From Bradyrhizobium rifense (GTDB lineage: Bacteria > Pseudomonadota > Alphaproteobacteria > Rhizobiales > Xanthobacteraceae), in NCBI RefSeq assembly GCF_008123425.1, contig NZ_VSSS01000050.1:1-64000 (forward strand): a stretch of DNA of 64,000 nt, read 5' to 3'. This document shows, one piece after another, positions 27,401 to 35,205 of this stretch (position 1 is the first letter of the stretch; every line of letters begins with the position of its first letter). Both the position numbers and the translations under genes were made by a program. Below the pieces are notes generated by a model. It saw only the letters and a list, made by a program, of their open reading frames with translations, ran no database searches and was not told where the DNA came from.

Positions 27401-28168
27401 ATGACATCAGCAGGAACTAACGCCACCATGCAAACACCGCCAGTGGTGTCGCCGCAGGACTGGGAGGCAGCCCGTCAGCAACTGCTCGTGAAGGAAAAGG
27501 CGCATACCCGCGCCCGCGATGCACTCGCCGCCGAACGCCGGCGGATGCCGTGGATGGAAGTGGACAAAACCTACGCATTCGAGGCGCCCTCGGGCAAGGC
27601 CAGTCTGCTCGATCTGTTCCAGGGCCGAAAGCAGCTCATTCTCTACCGGGCCTTCTTCGAGCCGGGCGTGTTCGGCTGGCCCGACCATGCCTGCCGCGGC
27701 TGCTCCATGGTGGCCGACCAGGTCGCCCATGTCTCCCATCTGAACGCCCGCGACACCACGCTGGTGTTCGCCTCGCGCGCGCCGCAGGCCGATATCGCGC
27801 GGCTGAAGACGCGGATGGGCTGGAACATCCCGTGGGTCACCATCACCGACAGTTTTGACGCCGATTTCGGCGTCGGCGAGTGGCACGGCACCAACGTGTT
27901 CTACCGCGACGGGACGCGCATCTTCCGCACCTATCTGATCAAGAGCCGCGGCGACGAGCAGATGGGCGGCACCTGGAACTACCTCGACATCACCCCGCTC
28001 GGCCGCCAGGAGCCCTGGGAGGATTCGCCGGCCGGCTATCCGAAGTCGCCCACCTACAAATGGTGGAACTGGAACGACAGCTACGAGGTGGGTGCGGCAC
28101 CCGACAAGAAATGGGTCGAGGTGTCGGACGCCGGGGAGATCGCGCTCCGCACGCCGGGCGCGCAGTGA
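27401..28168 (+). CDS. DUF899 family thioredoxin-like protein
   Basis: 255 residues. Matches DUF899: QDWEAARQQLLVKEKAHTRA at the start, CRGCSM (Cys-x-x-Cys) in the thioredoxin-like core and FYRDGTRIFRTYLI. DUF899 is a thioredoxin-fold family often listed with AhpC/TSA proteins; CRGC at about 100-103 is a possible redox pair. The reaction is unknown. Two ATGs (27398, 27401) sit behind GGAG; 27401 is chosen by spacing. The stop overlaps the GTG start of the next membrane protein gene by 4 bases. Confidence 0.85.
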   Translation: MTSAGTNATMQTPPVVSPQDWEAARQQLLVKEKAHTRARDALAAERRRMPWMEVDKTYAFEAPSGKASLLDLFQGRKQLILYRAFFEPGVFGWPDHACRGCSMVADQVAHVSHLNARDTTLVFASRAPQADIARLKTRMGWNIPWVTITDSFDADFGVGEWHGTNVFYRDGTRIFRTYLIKSRGDEQMGGTWNYLDITPLGRQEPWEDSPAGYPKSPTYKWWNWNDSYEVGAAPDKKWVEVSDAGEIALRTPGAQ

Positions 28169-28434
28169 GCGCCGTCCATCCCGCCGGCGCCAACTGTGAC
28201 GGCAGCGAGGCCGCATCCCGCCTCGCCCGATGGCTGGGTCTTGCGGCCACGCCGACGTTCGCGATCATGGCCGTGCTGACGGCCGTGATCAGTGGCGGTC
28301 CGGCGGACATGCTCTGCTCCGCCGGACACGGGCTGTCGCTGGGCGGGATGGTGCCGATGTATCTGCTGATGAGCGCGTTTCACTCGGCGGCGTGGCTGAG
28401 GCTGATCTCGGCACGGCGTTGGGGCGGCGGGTAA
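28165..28434 (+). CDS. small membrane protein coupled to the DUF899 gene
   Basis: 89 residues from a GTG that shares GTGA with the DUF899 stop codon. Two hydrophobic segments (about 28-44 and 58-74: LAATPTFAIMAVLTAVISG and LGGMVPMYLLMSAFHSAAW). No named family recognised. Tight overlap implies translational coupling, so it probably works with the DUF899 protein, for example as a membrane partner. Confidence 0.65.
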   Translation: MSAVHPAGANCDGSEAASRLARWLGLAATPTFAIMAVLTAVISGGPADMLCSAGHGLSLGGMVPMYLLMSAFHSAAWLRLISARRWGGG

Positions 28435-28451
28435 GCGGCACGAGCGAGGGA

Positions 28452-28476
28452 GCGGCCCCGGCACTATCGGGGCCGT
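28452..28476. terminator. hairpin between convergent genes
   Basis: CGGCCCCG / CGGGGCCG stem with a 7-base loop at 28453-28475, overlapping the end of the acetyltransferase gene. No T-run; weak as a terminator. Confidence 0.3.
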
Positions 28477-29000
28477 ATCGCGCCGCTGCCGTCGAAGAAC
28501 AGGGCCATCAGCGTCTCATCGTAGTATCGGCCATCGTGCTTCAGCGCCCTCACGCCGCGGCCGTATTCGACGAACCCTGCAGCCGCGTAGAGGCGCAACG
28601 CGGCCACGTTCTCGCTGACGACGACGAGATGAAGCTGCTCGACGCGCTGTGCCGCGTGAGCCGCGATCGCGTCGACCAGCAGCCTTCCCGTGCCGGATCT
28701 GCGCGCGCCGGGCCGCACATACATGCCCCACAGCACCGCCTTGTGCGCAGTCTTCGCGCCGTCCTCCCGGCGGAAGCCGGCGGTCCCCACCAGCTCGTCC
28801 GCGATGAACGCGCCGAACACGTCCGATGTCGCGAGGCGCTCCGCGAACCACGCGAGAGGTTTTTCCCGCTCGCGTTCGAACGTGCTGGTAAAGGCCTCGG
28901 GATGCGCCGCGAGCGCTTCCAGCCGGATTGTGCGATAGCGTGCGGCGTCGGCCGGTGTGAGCAGTTTGATTGTCGGGGTGGCGTGTGGGGCGGGCGTCAT
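28464..29000 (-). CDS. GNAT family N-acetyltransferase
   Basis: 178 residues from ATG 29000 (a further ATG at 29018 is possible). Motif A with the acetyl-CoA loop is VRPGARRSGTGRLLVDAI (about 95-112), preceded by MYVRP and followed by motif B (AALRLYAAAGFVEYGR). Substrate unknown. Cytosolic. The gene is convergent with the small membrane protein gene and upstream of cytochrome c on the same strand, 77 bases apart from its stop. Confidence 0.85.
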   Translation of the reverse strand: MTPAPHATPTIKLLTPADAARYRTIRLEALAAHPEAFTSTFEREREKPLAWFAERLATSDVFGAFIADELVGTAGFRREDGAKTAHKAVLWGMYVRPGARRSGTGRLLVDAIAAHAAQRVEQLHLVVVSENVAALRLYAAAGFVEYGRGVRALKHDGRYYDETLMALFFDGSGAIRPR

Positions 29001-29077
29001 GATCGCAGAGCAAACCATGGGGGTGGTGGCGATGCAATTGCCCGTCCTGGATCGAGGTTGGCTCGTCCTCCGGACCG

Positions 29078-29500
29078 CTACTGCGACCCCGATGTCGCCC
29101 GCAGATATGCAACCACCTTGGCGGCTTCGTCGGACGGGATGCCGCCATAGGGCTGCATCTTGTTGCCCGAGACGACTTCGTCCGGCTTGAGCATAAAGCG
29201 CGTGAGCTTGTCCTGATCCCAGACGAAGCCGGCTTCCTTCATCGACTGCGAGTAGTTATAGTTCGGCAGCGAACCGGCCTTTCGTCCGACGATCCTGTTC
29301 AGGTTGGGACCGAGGCGATTGTCGCCTTCTTTCACCGAATGACAGGTGCGGCAGGAATTGTTGAAAGCCTGTTGGGCTGCATCACCGCCCGCCGGCTGCT
29401 GCGCCAGCGCGGATGACGCGCAGAGCAGCAGCGTCAAGGCTCCCACGGCGGCGATCGGCGGGAGCCATATGTCGCGCGATGTCTGCAGGCGTGATTGCAT
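29078..29500 (-). CDS. class I c-type cytochrome
   Basis: 140 residues. Signal peptide/anchor (about 12-33, ALTLLLCASSALA), then a single heme site Cys50-x-x-Cys53-His54 (CRTCH) with Met115 (GNKMQPY) as the likely sixth ligand. The sequence NRLGPNLNRIVGRKAGS is typical of mitochondrial-like cytochrome c of rhizobia (CycA/c550 type). Periplasmic electron carrier. GGAG 6 bases before the ATG at 29500 fixes the start. Confidence 0.92.
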   Translation of the reverse strand: MQSRLQTSRDIWLPPIAAVGALTLLLCASSALAQQPAGGDAAQQAFNNSCRTCHSVKEGDNRLGPNLNRIVGRKAGSLPNYNYSQSMKEAGFVWDQDKLTRFMLKPDEVVSGNKMQPYGGIPSDEAAKVVAYLRATSGSQ

Positions 29501-29543
29501 CTGCGGCTCCGCTTGGGGTGACTCGGCGTGCTCGTTGCAAACG

Positions 29544-29575
29544 AAAACGGCCCCGGTCTGTTCCGGGGCCGTTTT
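29544..29575. terminator. bidirectional intrinsic terminator
   Basis: A perfect 13-bp stem (AAAACGGCCCCGG / CCGGGGCCGTTTT) with a 6-base loop. It lies just upstream of the cytochrome gene and downstream of the L,D-transpeptidase gene on the same strand, so it ends the transpeptidase transcript (minus strand). Confidence 0.8.
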
Positions 29576-29610
29576 GCGTCACATTGTCCTGTATCGCTCA
29601 GCGCCTCGCG

Positions 29611-30315
29611 CTACCGCAGTTCGGCGCGGCGCTCGGTCATCGGCAGCACGACCACCTTGGTGCCGACGTTGACGCGGGAGTAGAGGTCGGAGACGTCGTC
29701 ATTGGTCAGACGGATGCAGCCGGAGGAGACGTGCTTGCCGATGGTTTCGGGGGCGTTGGTGCCGTGGATGCGGTAGACGGTGCCACCGAGATACATGGCG
29801 CGGGCGCCGAGCGGATTGCCGGGGCCGCCGGCCATGTGGCGCGGCAGATAGGGCTGGCGCTGGATCATTTCCGGCGGCGGGGTCCAATCCGGCCACTCGG
29901 CCTTCTTGGTCACCGACTGGGTGCCGGACCAGGTGAAGCCATCGCGGCCGACGCCGATGCCGTAGCGGATCGCCTGGCCGTTGCCGAGCACGTAATAGAG
30001 ATAGGTGTTGGGCGTATCGATGATGATGGTGCCCGGCGCTTCACGTGTTGAATAGCTAACGGTCTGGCGGCGGAAGCGGGCCGGCGTCTCGACGGCGTCC
30101 TGATCCTCGGACGGCGCGGTCTGATAGGTCGGCGCCTGATAGGGCTGGTAAGGCTGAAGCGGCTGCGGCGCGGTCATCTCCGGCAGCGGCTGGAAGAACG
30201 GAAACAGCTGCACGGGCGCGGCCTTGGCCGGGCCGGCAAAAGCGATTGCGGTCACAGCCACTGCACTGACGGCAACGGCGCGCGAATACGTCTTGAACGT
30301 GTCCAGATTGAACAT
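29611..30315 (-). CDS. L,D-transpeptidase (YkuD domain)
   Basis: 234 residues. Signal peptide (about 1-32, PAKAAP), a Pro/Gln-rich linker, then the catalytic YkuD domain with His184 (RIHGTN) and the HVSSGCIRL motif with nucleophile Cys200. It forms 3-3 crosslinks or attaches proteins to peptidoglycan. GxGRDGFTWSG and AEWPDWTPP match rhizobial ErfK-type enzymes. ATG at 30315 follows AGGGGCG; a longer frame upstream has no signal sequence. Divergent from the glycosyltransferase gene across 274 bases. Confidence 0.93.
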   Translation of the reverse strand: MFNLDTFKTYSRAVAVSAVAVTAIAFAGPAKAAPVQLFPFFQPLPEMTAPQPLQPYQPYQAPTYQTAPSEDQDAVETPARFRRQTVSYSTREAPGTIIIDTPNTYLYYVLGNGQAIRYGIGVGRDGFTWSGTQSVTKKAEWPDWTPPPEMIQRQPYLPRHMAGGPGNPLGARAMYLGGTVYRIHGTNAPETIGKHVSSGCIRLTNDDVSDLYSRVNVGTKVVVLPMTERRAELR

Positions 30316-30514
30316 TGGTCGCCCCTGTTTGCGTGGTGTTTCTTGGTCACCCCGGCACCGTTTCGGTGCTCCGTTGCCTAATTCATTAATGGAAAGAAGT
30401 TTCGGGACGTTTGCGCGGAAAACCGAAAACGGTTTCATCGCGGCAAGGATTGTTTCATGACAGTTTCGTGGCTCGGCCAGGTTGTTAACGAACAAAACAG
30501 CGCGCCGACATTTA

Positions 30515-30526
30515 TGTGACGTCACA
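30515..30526. promoter_or_regulatory. 12-base palindrome TGTGACGTCACA, possible operator
   Basis: Perfect palindrome 64 bases before the glycosyltransferase start, in the divergent spacer with the L,D-transpeptidase. A related TGTCACACGGC string occurs at 32458-32468 upstream of the Mpo1-like gene. Binding factor unknown (CRP/FNR-type half sites look similar). Confidence 0.35.
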
Positions 30527-30589
30527 CGCCTGAAATATCCGTGGTTGATGGTCCTAAGCCGAGAATCATCAAACTCTCGGGATTTCCCC

Positions 30590-31642
30590 ATGCGGGTATT
30601 AATCGCGACTGACGCCTGGCATCCGCAGGTCAACGGTGTGGTCCGGACGCTGACCTCGCTGGCGGCCGCCGCCAAGGCCCTCGATGTCGAGATCGACTTC
30701 CTGACGCCGGACGGCTTCCGGTCGTGGCCGCTGCCGACCTATCCGGGCCTGCGCATCGCGCTGCCGAGCGGCAAAGAGATCGCACGGCGGATCGAGAAGG
30801 CCGCGCCCGAAGCGCTGCATATCGCAACCGAAGGGCCGATCGGCTGGGCCGCGCGGGCCTATTGCCGCCGCAACGGCCTCGCTTTCACCACCTCCTACAC
30901 GACGCGCTTTCCGGAATACGTCTCGGTGCGGACCGGCATCCCTGACGCCGTCGGCTATGCCGTGCTGCGCCATTTCCACGATGCCGCCGCCATGACCATG
31001 GTGGCGACGCCGTCGCTGCGGCAGGAGCTCTCCGGGCGCGGCTTCAAGCGGCTCGGCTTCTGGGGGCGCGGCGTCAACACCGAGCTGTTCCATCCGGATG
31101 CTCCGGCCAAGCTCGACCTGCCGGGCCCGATCTTCATGACCATGGGCCGCGTCGCGGTGGAGAAGAATCTTGAGGCGTTCCTCTCGCTCGACCTGCCTGG
31201 CACCAAGGTCGTGGTCGGCGACGGCCCGCAGAAAGCTGCGCTCGAGAAGAAATATCCGGACGCCGTCTTCCTCGGCGAGAAGAAGGGCGCGGATCTCACC
31301 GCGCATCTCGCCGCCGCCGATGTCTTCGTGTTCCCAAGCCTCACCGATACTTTTGGCGTGGTGCAGCTCGAAGCGCTCGCCTGCGGCACGCCGGTTGCGG
31401 CGTTTCCGGTGACGGGCCCGAAGGACGTCATCGCCGATCATCCGATCGGCGCGATCGACAACGACCTGCGCGCCGCTTGCCTGCGCGCACTCACCATGTC
31501 GCGCGAGACCTGCCGCAACTTCGCGCTGGAGCGCTCCTGGGAGAACAGCGCGCGCCAGTTCGTCGGCAATCTCACCTCACTCCAGCCCAGCCGCATCCTG
31601 CGCGCCACGCCTCGCATGGCGCGGCGGCCGGTGCGCGGCTGA
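30590..31642 (+). CDS. glycosyltransferase family 4 (GT-B) protein
   Basis: 350 residues. N-terminal Rossmann start MRVLIATDAWHPQVNG and VVRTLTSLA are typical of the mannosyl/glucosyl GT4 enzymes that glycosylate lipids. The C-terminal nucleotide-sugar part has VGDGPQKAALEKK and SLTDTFGVVQLEALACGTP, the E-x7-E motif. CGGGA lies before the ATG at 30590. Sugar donor is unknown; nearby lipid genes make a glycolipid product likely. It forms an operon with the methyltransferase (32-base gap). Confidence 0.88.
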   Translation: MRVLIATDAWHPQVNGVVRTLTSLAAAAKALDVEIDFLTPDGFRSWPLPTYPGLRIALPSGKEIARRIEKAAPEALHIATEGPIGWAARAYCRRNGLAFTTSYTTRFPEYVSVRTGIPDAVGYAVLRHFHDAAAMTMVATPSLRQELSGRGFKRLGFWGRGVNTELFHPDAPAKLDLPGPIFMTMGRVAVEKNLEAFLSLDLPGTKVVVGDGPQKAALEKKYPDAVFLGEKKGADLTAHLAAADVFVFPSLTDTFGVVQLEALACGTPVAAFPVTGPKDVIADHPIGAIDNDLRAACLRALTMSRETCRNFALERSWENSARQFVGNLTSLQPSRILRATPRMARRPVRG

Positions 31643-31674
31643 TCATACTTTGACCCACAGCGAGAACCTCATCG

Positions 31675-32364
31675 ATGGCTAAGATCATGAACCTTGACGG
31701 CACCCAGCAGCTCGACCTCACCCGCGGTACGGTCGAGCAGGCCTATGATCGCTGGGCGCCGGTCTACGATCTCGTGTTCGGAGGCGTGTTCGCCAAGGGC
31801 CGTCAGGCCGCGATCGCAGCTACCAACAAGATCGGCGGGCGCGTGCTCGAGGTCGGCGTCGGCACCGGCATCTCGCTGCCGCTCTATGCCCCGAACCTCC
31901 GCATCTTCGGCACCGACATTTCGGAAGCGATGCTCGACAAGGCGCGCCGCCGCGTCAGCGAAGGTAACCTCAAGAACGTCGAGGGCCTCGCAGTGATGGA
32001 CGCCGAGAAGCTCGAATTCCCCGACAATTCCTTCGACGTCGTGATGGCGCAATATGTCGTTACCGCGGTGCCGAATCCGGAGACGGCGCTCGACGAATTC
32101 GCCCGCGTGCTGCGTCCGGGCGGCGAGCTGATCATCCTCACCCGCGTCAGCGCCGACACCGGCATGCGCCGCTTCATCGAGCAGAAGCTCCAGCCGGTGG
32201 TGCGTCCGCTCGGCTTCCGCACCGCCGAGTTCGCCTGGTCGCGCTACGCCAAATGGCTCGCCGGCGCCAAGGGAATCGAACTCGCCGAGCGTCGCCTGAT
32301 TCCGCCGCTGGGTCATTTCTCGCTGGTGCGCTTCCGCAAGGTCGACGTCGCCAAGGCAGCCTGA
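31675..32364 (+). CDS. class I SAM methyltransferase, phospholipid N-methyltransferase-like
   Basis: 229 residues. UbiE-like SAM-binding motifs: VLEVGVGTGISLPLY, IFGTDISEAMLDKA and DNSFDVVMAQYVVTAVPNPE. The start AYDRWAPVYDLVFGGVF resembles the Rhodobacter-type phosphatidylethanolamine N-methyltransferases (PmtA/PmtX) of Bradyrhizobium. It could methylate PE toward phosphatidylcholine, or another lipid headgroup. I leave the symbol empty because Bradyrhizobium has several such paralogs. It lies between the glycosyltransferase and the Mpo1-like gene. Confidence 0.8.
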   Translation: MAKIMNLDGTQQLDLTRGTVEQAYDRWAPVYDLVFGGVFAKGRQAAIAATNKIGGRVLEVGVGTGISLPLYAPNLRIFGTDISEAMLDKARRRVSEGNLKNVEGLAVMDAEKLEFPDNSFDVVMAQYVVTAVPNPETALDEFARVLRPGGELIILTRVSADTGMRRFIEQKLQPVVRPLGFRTAEFAWSRYAKWLAGAKGIELAERRLIPPLGHFSLVRFRKVDVAKAA

Positions 32365-32379
32365 GCAAGGCTGCGAGAG

Positions 32380-32401
32380 AGCGGCGGTTCGATCCGCCGC
32401 T
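32380..32401 (+). terminator. hairpin after the methyltransferase gene
   Basis: AGCGGCGG / CCGCCGCT stem with a 6-base loop, 15 bases after the stop. No T-run; may be a weak terminator or mRNA end. Confidence 0.4.
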
Positions 32402-32519
32402 CACGCGTTCGCGTGCGTCATCGCGTCGCTGCACATCGTCCCATGACAAAATGATGATGTCACACGGCGTACATCGAATCCCTGTAAATCCCTTACCCGA
32501 AAGCATTTTGGGGCATAGC

Positions 32520-33179
32520 ATGATCAAGAATTATCTCAAGCAGCTGCGGATCCAGCGCTGGGACGACCATCGCTACTATCACCACAGCCGCATCAATCAG
32601 AGCCTGCACTTCGTCAGCGCGCTGAGCTTCCTCTTTGCCTATGTCTGGCTGTTCGTCGATCCGATGATCTCGGCGCTGGTCGGCTGGCTGGTCTCGATGA
32701 CCTCGCGCCAGGCCGGTCACTTCTTCTTCGAGCCGCACGATTACGACCACATCAACCAGGCGACGCACGAGTACAAGGAAGACATCAAGGTCGGCTACAA
32801 CCTTCAGCGCAAGGTCGTGCTGATGGCGATCTGGGCGCTGTCACCGCTGGTGCTGTTCGTCGATCCGACGCTATTCGGCCTGTTCACGCCCTGGGCTTCC
32901 GCGACCGACTTCATGCGTCAGGTTGCCAAGATCTGGCTCGTGATCGGCGGCGGCGGTCTCCTGTTCCGCACCGTGCACCTGTTCTTCATCCGCGACGTCG
33001 AGACTGGCCTGGTCTGGATGACCAAAATCCTGACCGATCCCTTCCACGATCTGATGCTCTATCGCAGCGCTCCGCTCGCCTTGATGCGCGGCGAGCTGAT
33101 GGATCCCGGCCTGCACCTCAACCCCGAGCACACGCTGGGCCTCATCTCCGAGCCCACGCTCGAAGAGCAGCACGCCTGA
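32520..33179 (+). CDS. multi-pass membrane protein with Mpo1/DUF962-like His motifs
   Basis: 219 residues. The N-terminal YYHHSRINQSLHFVSAL closely follows the Y-H-x3-N-x3-H-F-V pattern of the DUF962/Mpo1 family; the second motif RQAGHFFFEPHDYDH resembles that family's GHxxFE block. Mpo1 proteins are membrane Fe(II) dioxygenases that shorten 2-hydroxy fatty acids, with four conserved histidines. Membrane segments at about 31-60, 100-118 and 138-160. The middle part (about 77-95) is His/Asp-rich and unlike classical Mpo1. I assign the family tentatively. Same strand as the methyltransferase, 155 bases downstream. Confidence 0.6.
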   Translation: MIKNYLKQLRIQRWDDHRYYHHSRINQSLHFVSALSFLFAYVWLFVDPMISALVGWLVSMTSRQAGHFFFEPHDYDHINQATHEYKEDIKVGYNLQRKVVLMAIWALSPLVLFVDPTLFGLFTPWASATDFMRQVAKIWLVIGGGGLLFRTVHLFFIRDVETGLVWMTKILTDPFHDLMLYRSAPLALMRGELMDPGLHLNPEHTLGLISEPTLEEQHA

Positions 33180-33505
33180 GCGCGCTGTTCTCACAAAATA
33201 CTCCGATGTCGATTGGCTACGTCATGCCCGGGCTTGTCCCGGGCATTCACGTCTTGGGGGTTTCTTCGCCTCTCCCGGCGCGCGGTAGGGCAATCGCATA
33301 TGATGCACACAATGCAGCGGCCTCGGCAGTGGGCTCCCTCTCCCGCTTGCGGGGGAGGGCTGGTGTGGGGGTGTCTCCGCGTCGGGATTGTCGAGGATTG
33401 CTGAGGATGTCCCTGTGTGGCGAGAACCCTCACCCGCCGCGCTCTGCGAGCGCGTCGGCCTCTCCCGCAAGCGGGAGAGGCGGAGCGAGCGCGCGCGGTG
33501 TAGCC
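33180..33505. repeat. intergenic repeat cluster, no gene seen
   Basis: 326 bases with several unrelated repeat units: CCCGGGCTTGTCCCGGGC hairpin at 33227-33245, GCCTCTCCC..., CTCTCCCGCTTGCGGGGGAGGG at 33339-33360, and CCTCTCCCGCAAGCGGGAGAGG at 33460-33482. No ORF with a ribosome site. Confidence 0.75.
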
Positions 33506-35170
33506 TCAGCGTCCAAGACGCTTGGCCAGCATCTCTTTCAAAATCTGCCGCTTGATGTTCTTGTTGGTGAGCACACCGTCGTGCCACCAGAAGCCATCGG
33601 CCTTCATCTTCTCGGCGGCGCGGACGAAGCGGTCGGCGACTTCGCTGAAGTCGGCGTCGGTGTAGTTCAGGCTGAAGATCAGCCGTCCTGTGCCGATCCA
33701 GCTCAGCGACAGGCCTTCGGCACGCAGGTAATATTGCAGCATCCAGTTGTAGCGGGATGGGGTGGTGTATTTCACCGTCCAGATCGACGAGAAGTTGGCG
33801 AACTGCACCGGCAGCTTGGCATCCGTCATCATCTTGTTGAGTTTTTGGACGCGGCCGTTCCAGGTCGCATCCAGTCCATCATAGATGGCGCGGAAGTTCG
33901 GGCTGGCGAGCCGGCTCAGGAATTCGTCCATCGCCGTCATGACGTAGGGATGCGAGTTGAAGGTGCCGCGGGCGAAGCAGATGTCGGCGGGACGATCGTC
34001 GCGGAAGCGGCGCATCAGATCCTTCTTGCCGCAGACCACGCCGACCGGCAGGCCGCCGGCGAGGCTCTTGCCGTAGGTCACCATGTCGGCCTTGACGCCA
34101 AAATATTCCTGGGCGCCACCGGCGGCGAGACGGAAGCCGACGAAGACCTCGTCGAAGATCAGCACGATGCCGCGCTCGGTGCAGACCTCGCGCAGCTTGT
34201 GCAGCCATTCGGTGTAGGCGGCGCGGTCGAAATTGCCGCCGCGCGACGAATCGACGAGCGAGGAATCGCCGGGCGCGTTGCCGTTCGGGTGCAGGCCCTG
34301 CAGCGGATTGACCAGCACGCAGGCGATGTCCTTGCGCGTGCGCAAGACATGCAGCGTCTTCTCCGACATCTCGGAGAGGGTGTAGGTCTCGTGCGCGGCG
34401 ATCGGATTGCCGACACCCGGCTGCACGTCGCCCCACCAGCCGTGATAGGCGCCGGCGAAGCGAACGAGGTGCGTGCGCTTGGTGTGGTAGCGCGCGAGCC
34501 GCACCGCCTGCATCACCGCTTCAGTGCCGGACATGTGGAACGAGACCTCGTCGAGGCCCGAGATCTGGCAGAGCCGCTGCACGTTCTCGAGGATGACGGG
34601 ATGGTAGGGGCCGAGCACCGGGCCGAGCGCGTGCGCCCGCTTCTCGGAGCCCTCGATGCACTCTTTGTAGAAGTCGTTGCCGAAGATGTTGACGCCGTAG
34701 GATCCGGTGAGGTCGTAGGAGGTGTTGCCGTCGACATCCGTGACGGTGACGCCGCTCGAGGATTCCATGAAGGTCGAGGTGCCGAGATGCTCGCGAACGA
34801 GGCGCGAGAACTGGAACGGCACGCGGTAGGTTTCGGTGAAGTTGAGGTCGGAGATCGTCTCCGCCGCCTCCTTCGTCATCGCGCGACCCTTGGGGTAGCG
34901 ATCGGCGTAGATTCGCGCGAGGCGGAAGAAGGCCTCCTTGCGCTGCATCACCACGTTCGCCGGCGCGCCGTCGCAGCCGAAATACTTGTCGCCCTCGAAC
35001 TCGTAGAACGGGAGCAGCTTTGCCACCCGGCGCGACATCTTGGAGTGCCCGGCGAGCGAGCGATGCTTGGCGCGGGACAGTTCGAGCCGCGCCTTGAGCT
35101 TCGGGAAGGCGGCGGCAGCGGACGCTGCGGCGGCCACGGAAAATGAGAGAATCGGGAGTGTCGTTTCCAT
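33506..35170 (-). CDS. class III (PLP-dependent) aminotransferase with N-terminal extension
   Basis: 554 residues, about 100 more than typical glutamate-1-semialdehyde-aminomutase-like enzymes. Residues 1-50 start with a hydrophobic stretch (PILSFSVAAAASAAAAF) that could be a membrane anchor, followed by basic helices. The PLP domain is intact: SGTEAVMQAVRLAR (214-), AYHGWWG, IFDEVFVGFR (Asp340) and Lys368 in TYGKSLAGG. The reaction cannot be read; HpnO, a hopanoid-side-chain aminotransferase of this superfamily, is one candidate. Start at 35170 lacks a strong ribosome site. It is divergent from psd with 35 bases between start codons. Confidence 0.85.
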   Translation of the reverse strand: METTLPILSFSVAAAASAAAAFPKLKARLELSRAKHRSLAGHSKMSRRVAKLLPFYEFEGDKYFGCDGAPANVVMQRKEAFFRLARIYADRYPKGRAMTKEAAETISDLNFTETYRVPFQFSRLVREHLGTSTFMESSSGVTVTDVDGNTSYDLTGSYGVNIFGNDFYKECIEGSEKRAHALGPVLGPYHPVILENVQRLCQISGLDEVSFHMSGTEAVMQAVRLARYHTKRTHLVRFAGAYHGWWGDVQPGVGNPIAAHETYTLSEMSEKTLHVLRTRKDIACVLVNPLQGLHPNGNAPGDSSLVDSSRGGNFDRAAYTEWLHKLREVCTERGIVLIFDEVFVGFRLAAGGAQEYFGVKADMVTYGKSLAGGLPVGVVCGKKDLMRRFRDDRPADICFARGTFNSHPYVMTAMDEFLSRLASPNFRAIYDGLDATWNGRVQKLNKMMTDAKLPVQFANFSSIWTVKYTTPSRYNWMLQYYLRAEGLSLSWIGTGRLIFSLNYTDADFSEVADRFVRAAEKMKADGFWWHDGVLTNKNIKRQILKEMLAKRLGR

Positions 35171-35205
35171 GACAACAAGCGCTAATACTGCGAGCTGACA
35201 GATTC

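Noticed and set aside
30482..30589. Upstream extension of the glycosyltransferase frame
   Set aside because: Would place coding sequence over the palindrome and lacks a ribosome site; family proteins start at MRVLIATDAW.
33206..35146. 646-codon plus-strand frame
   Set aside because: Runs through intergenic repeats and antisense to the aminotransferase; Arg/His/Gly-rich shadow.
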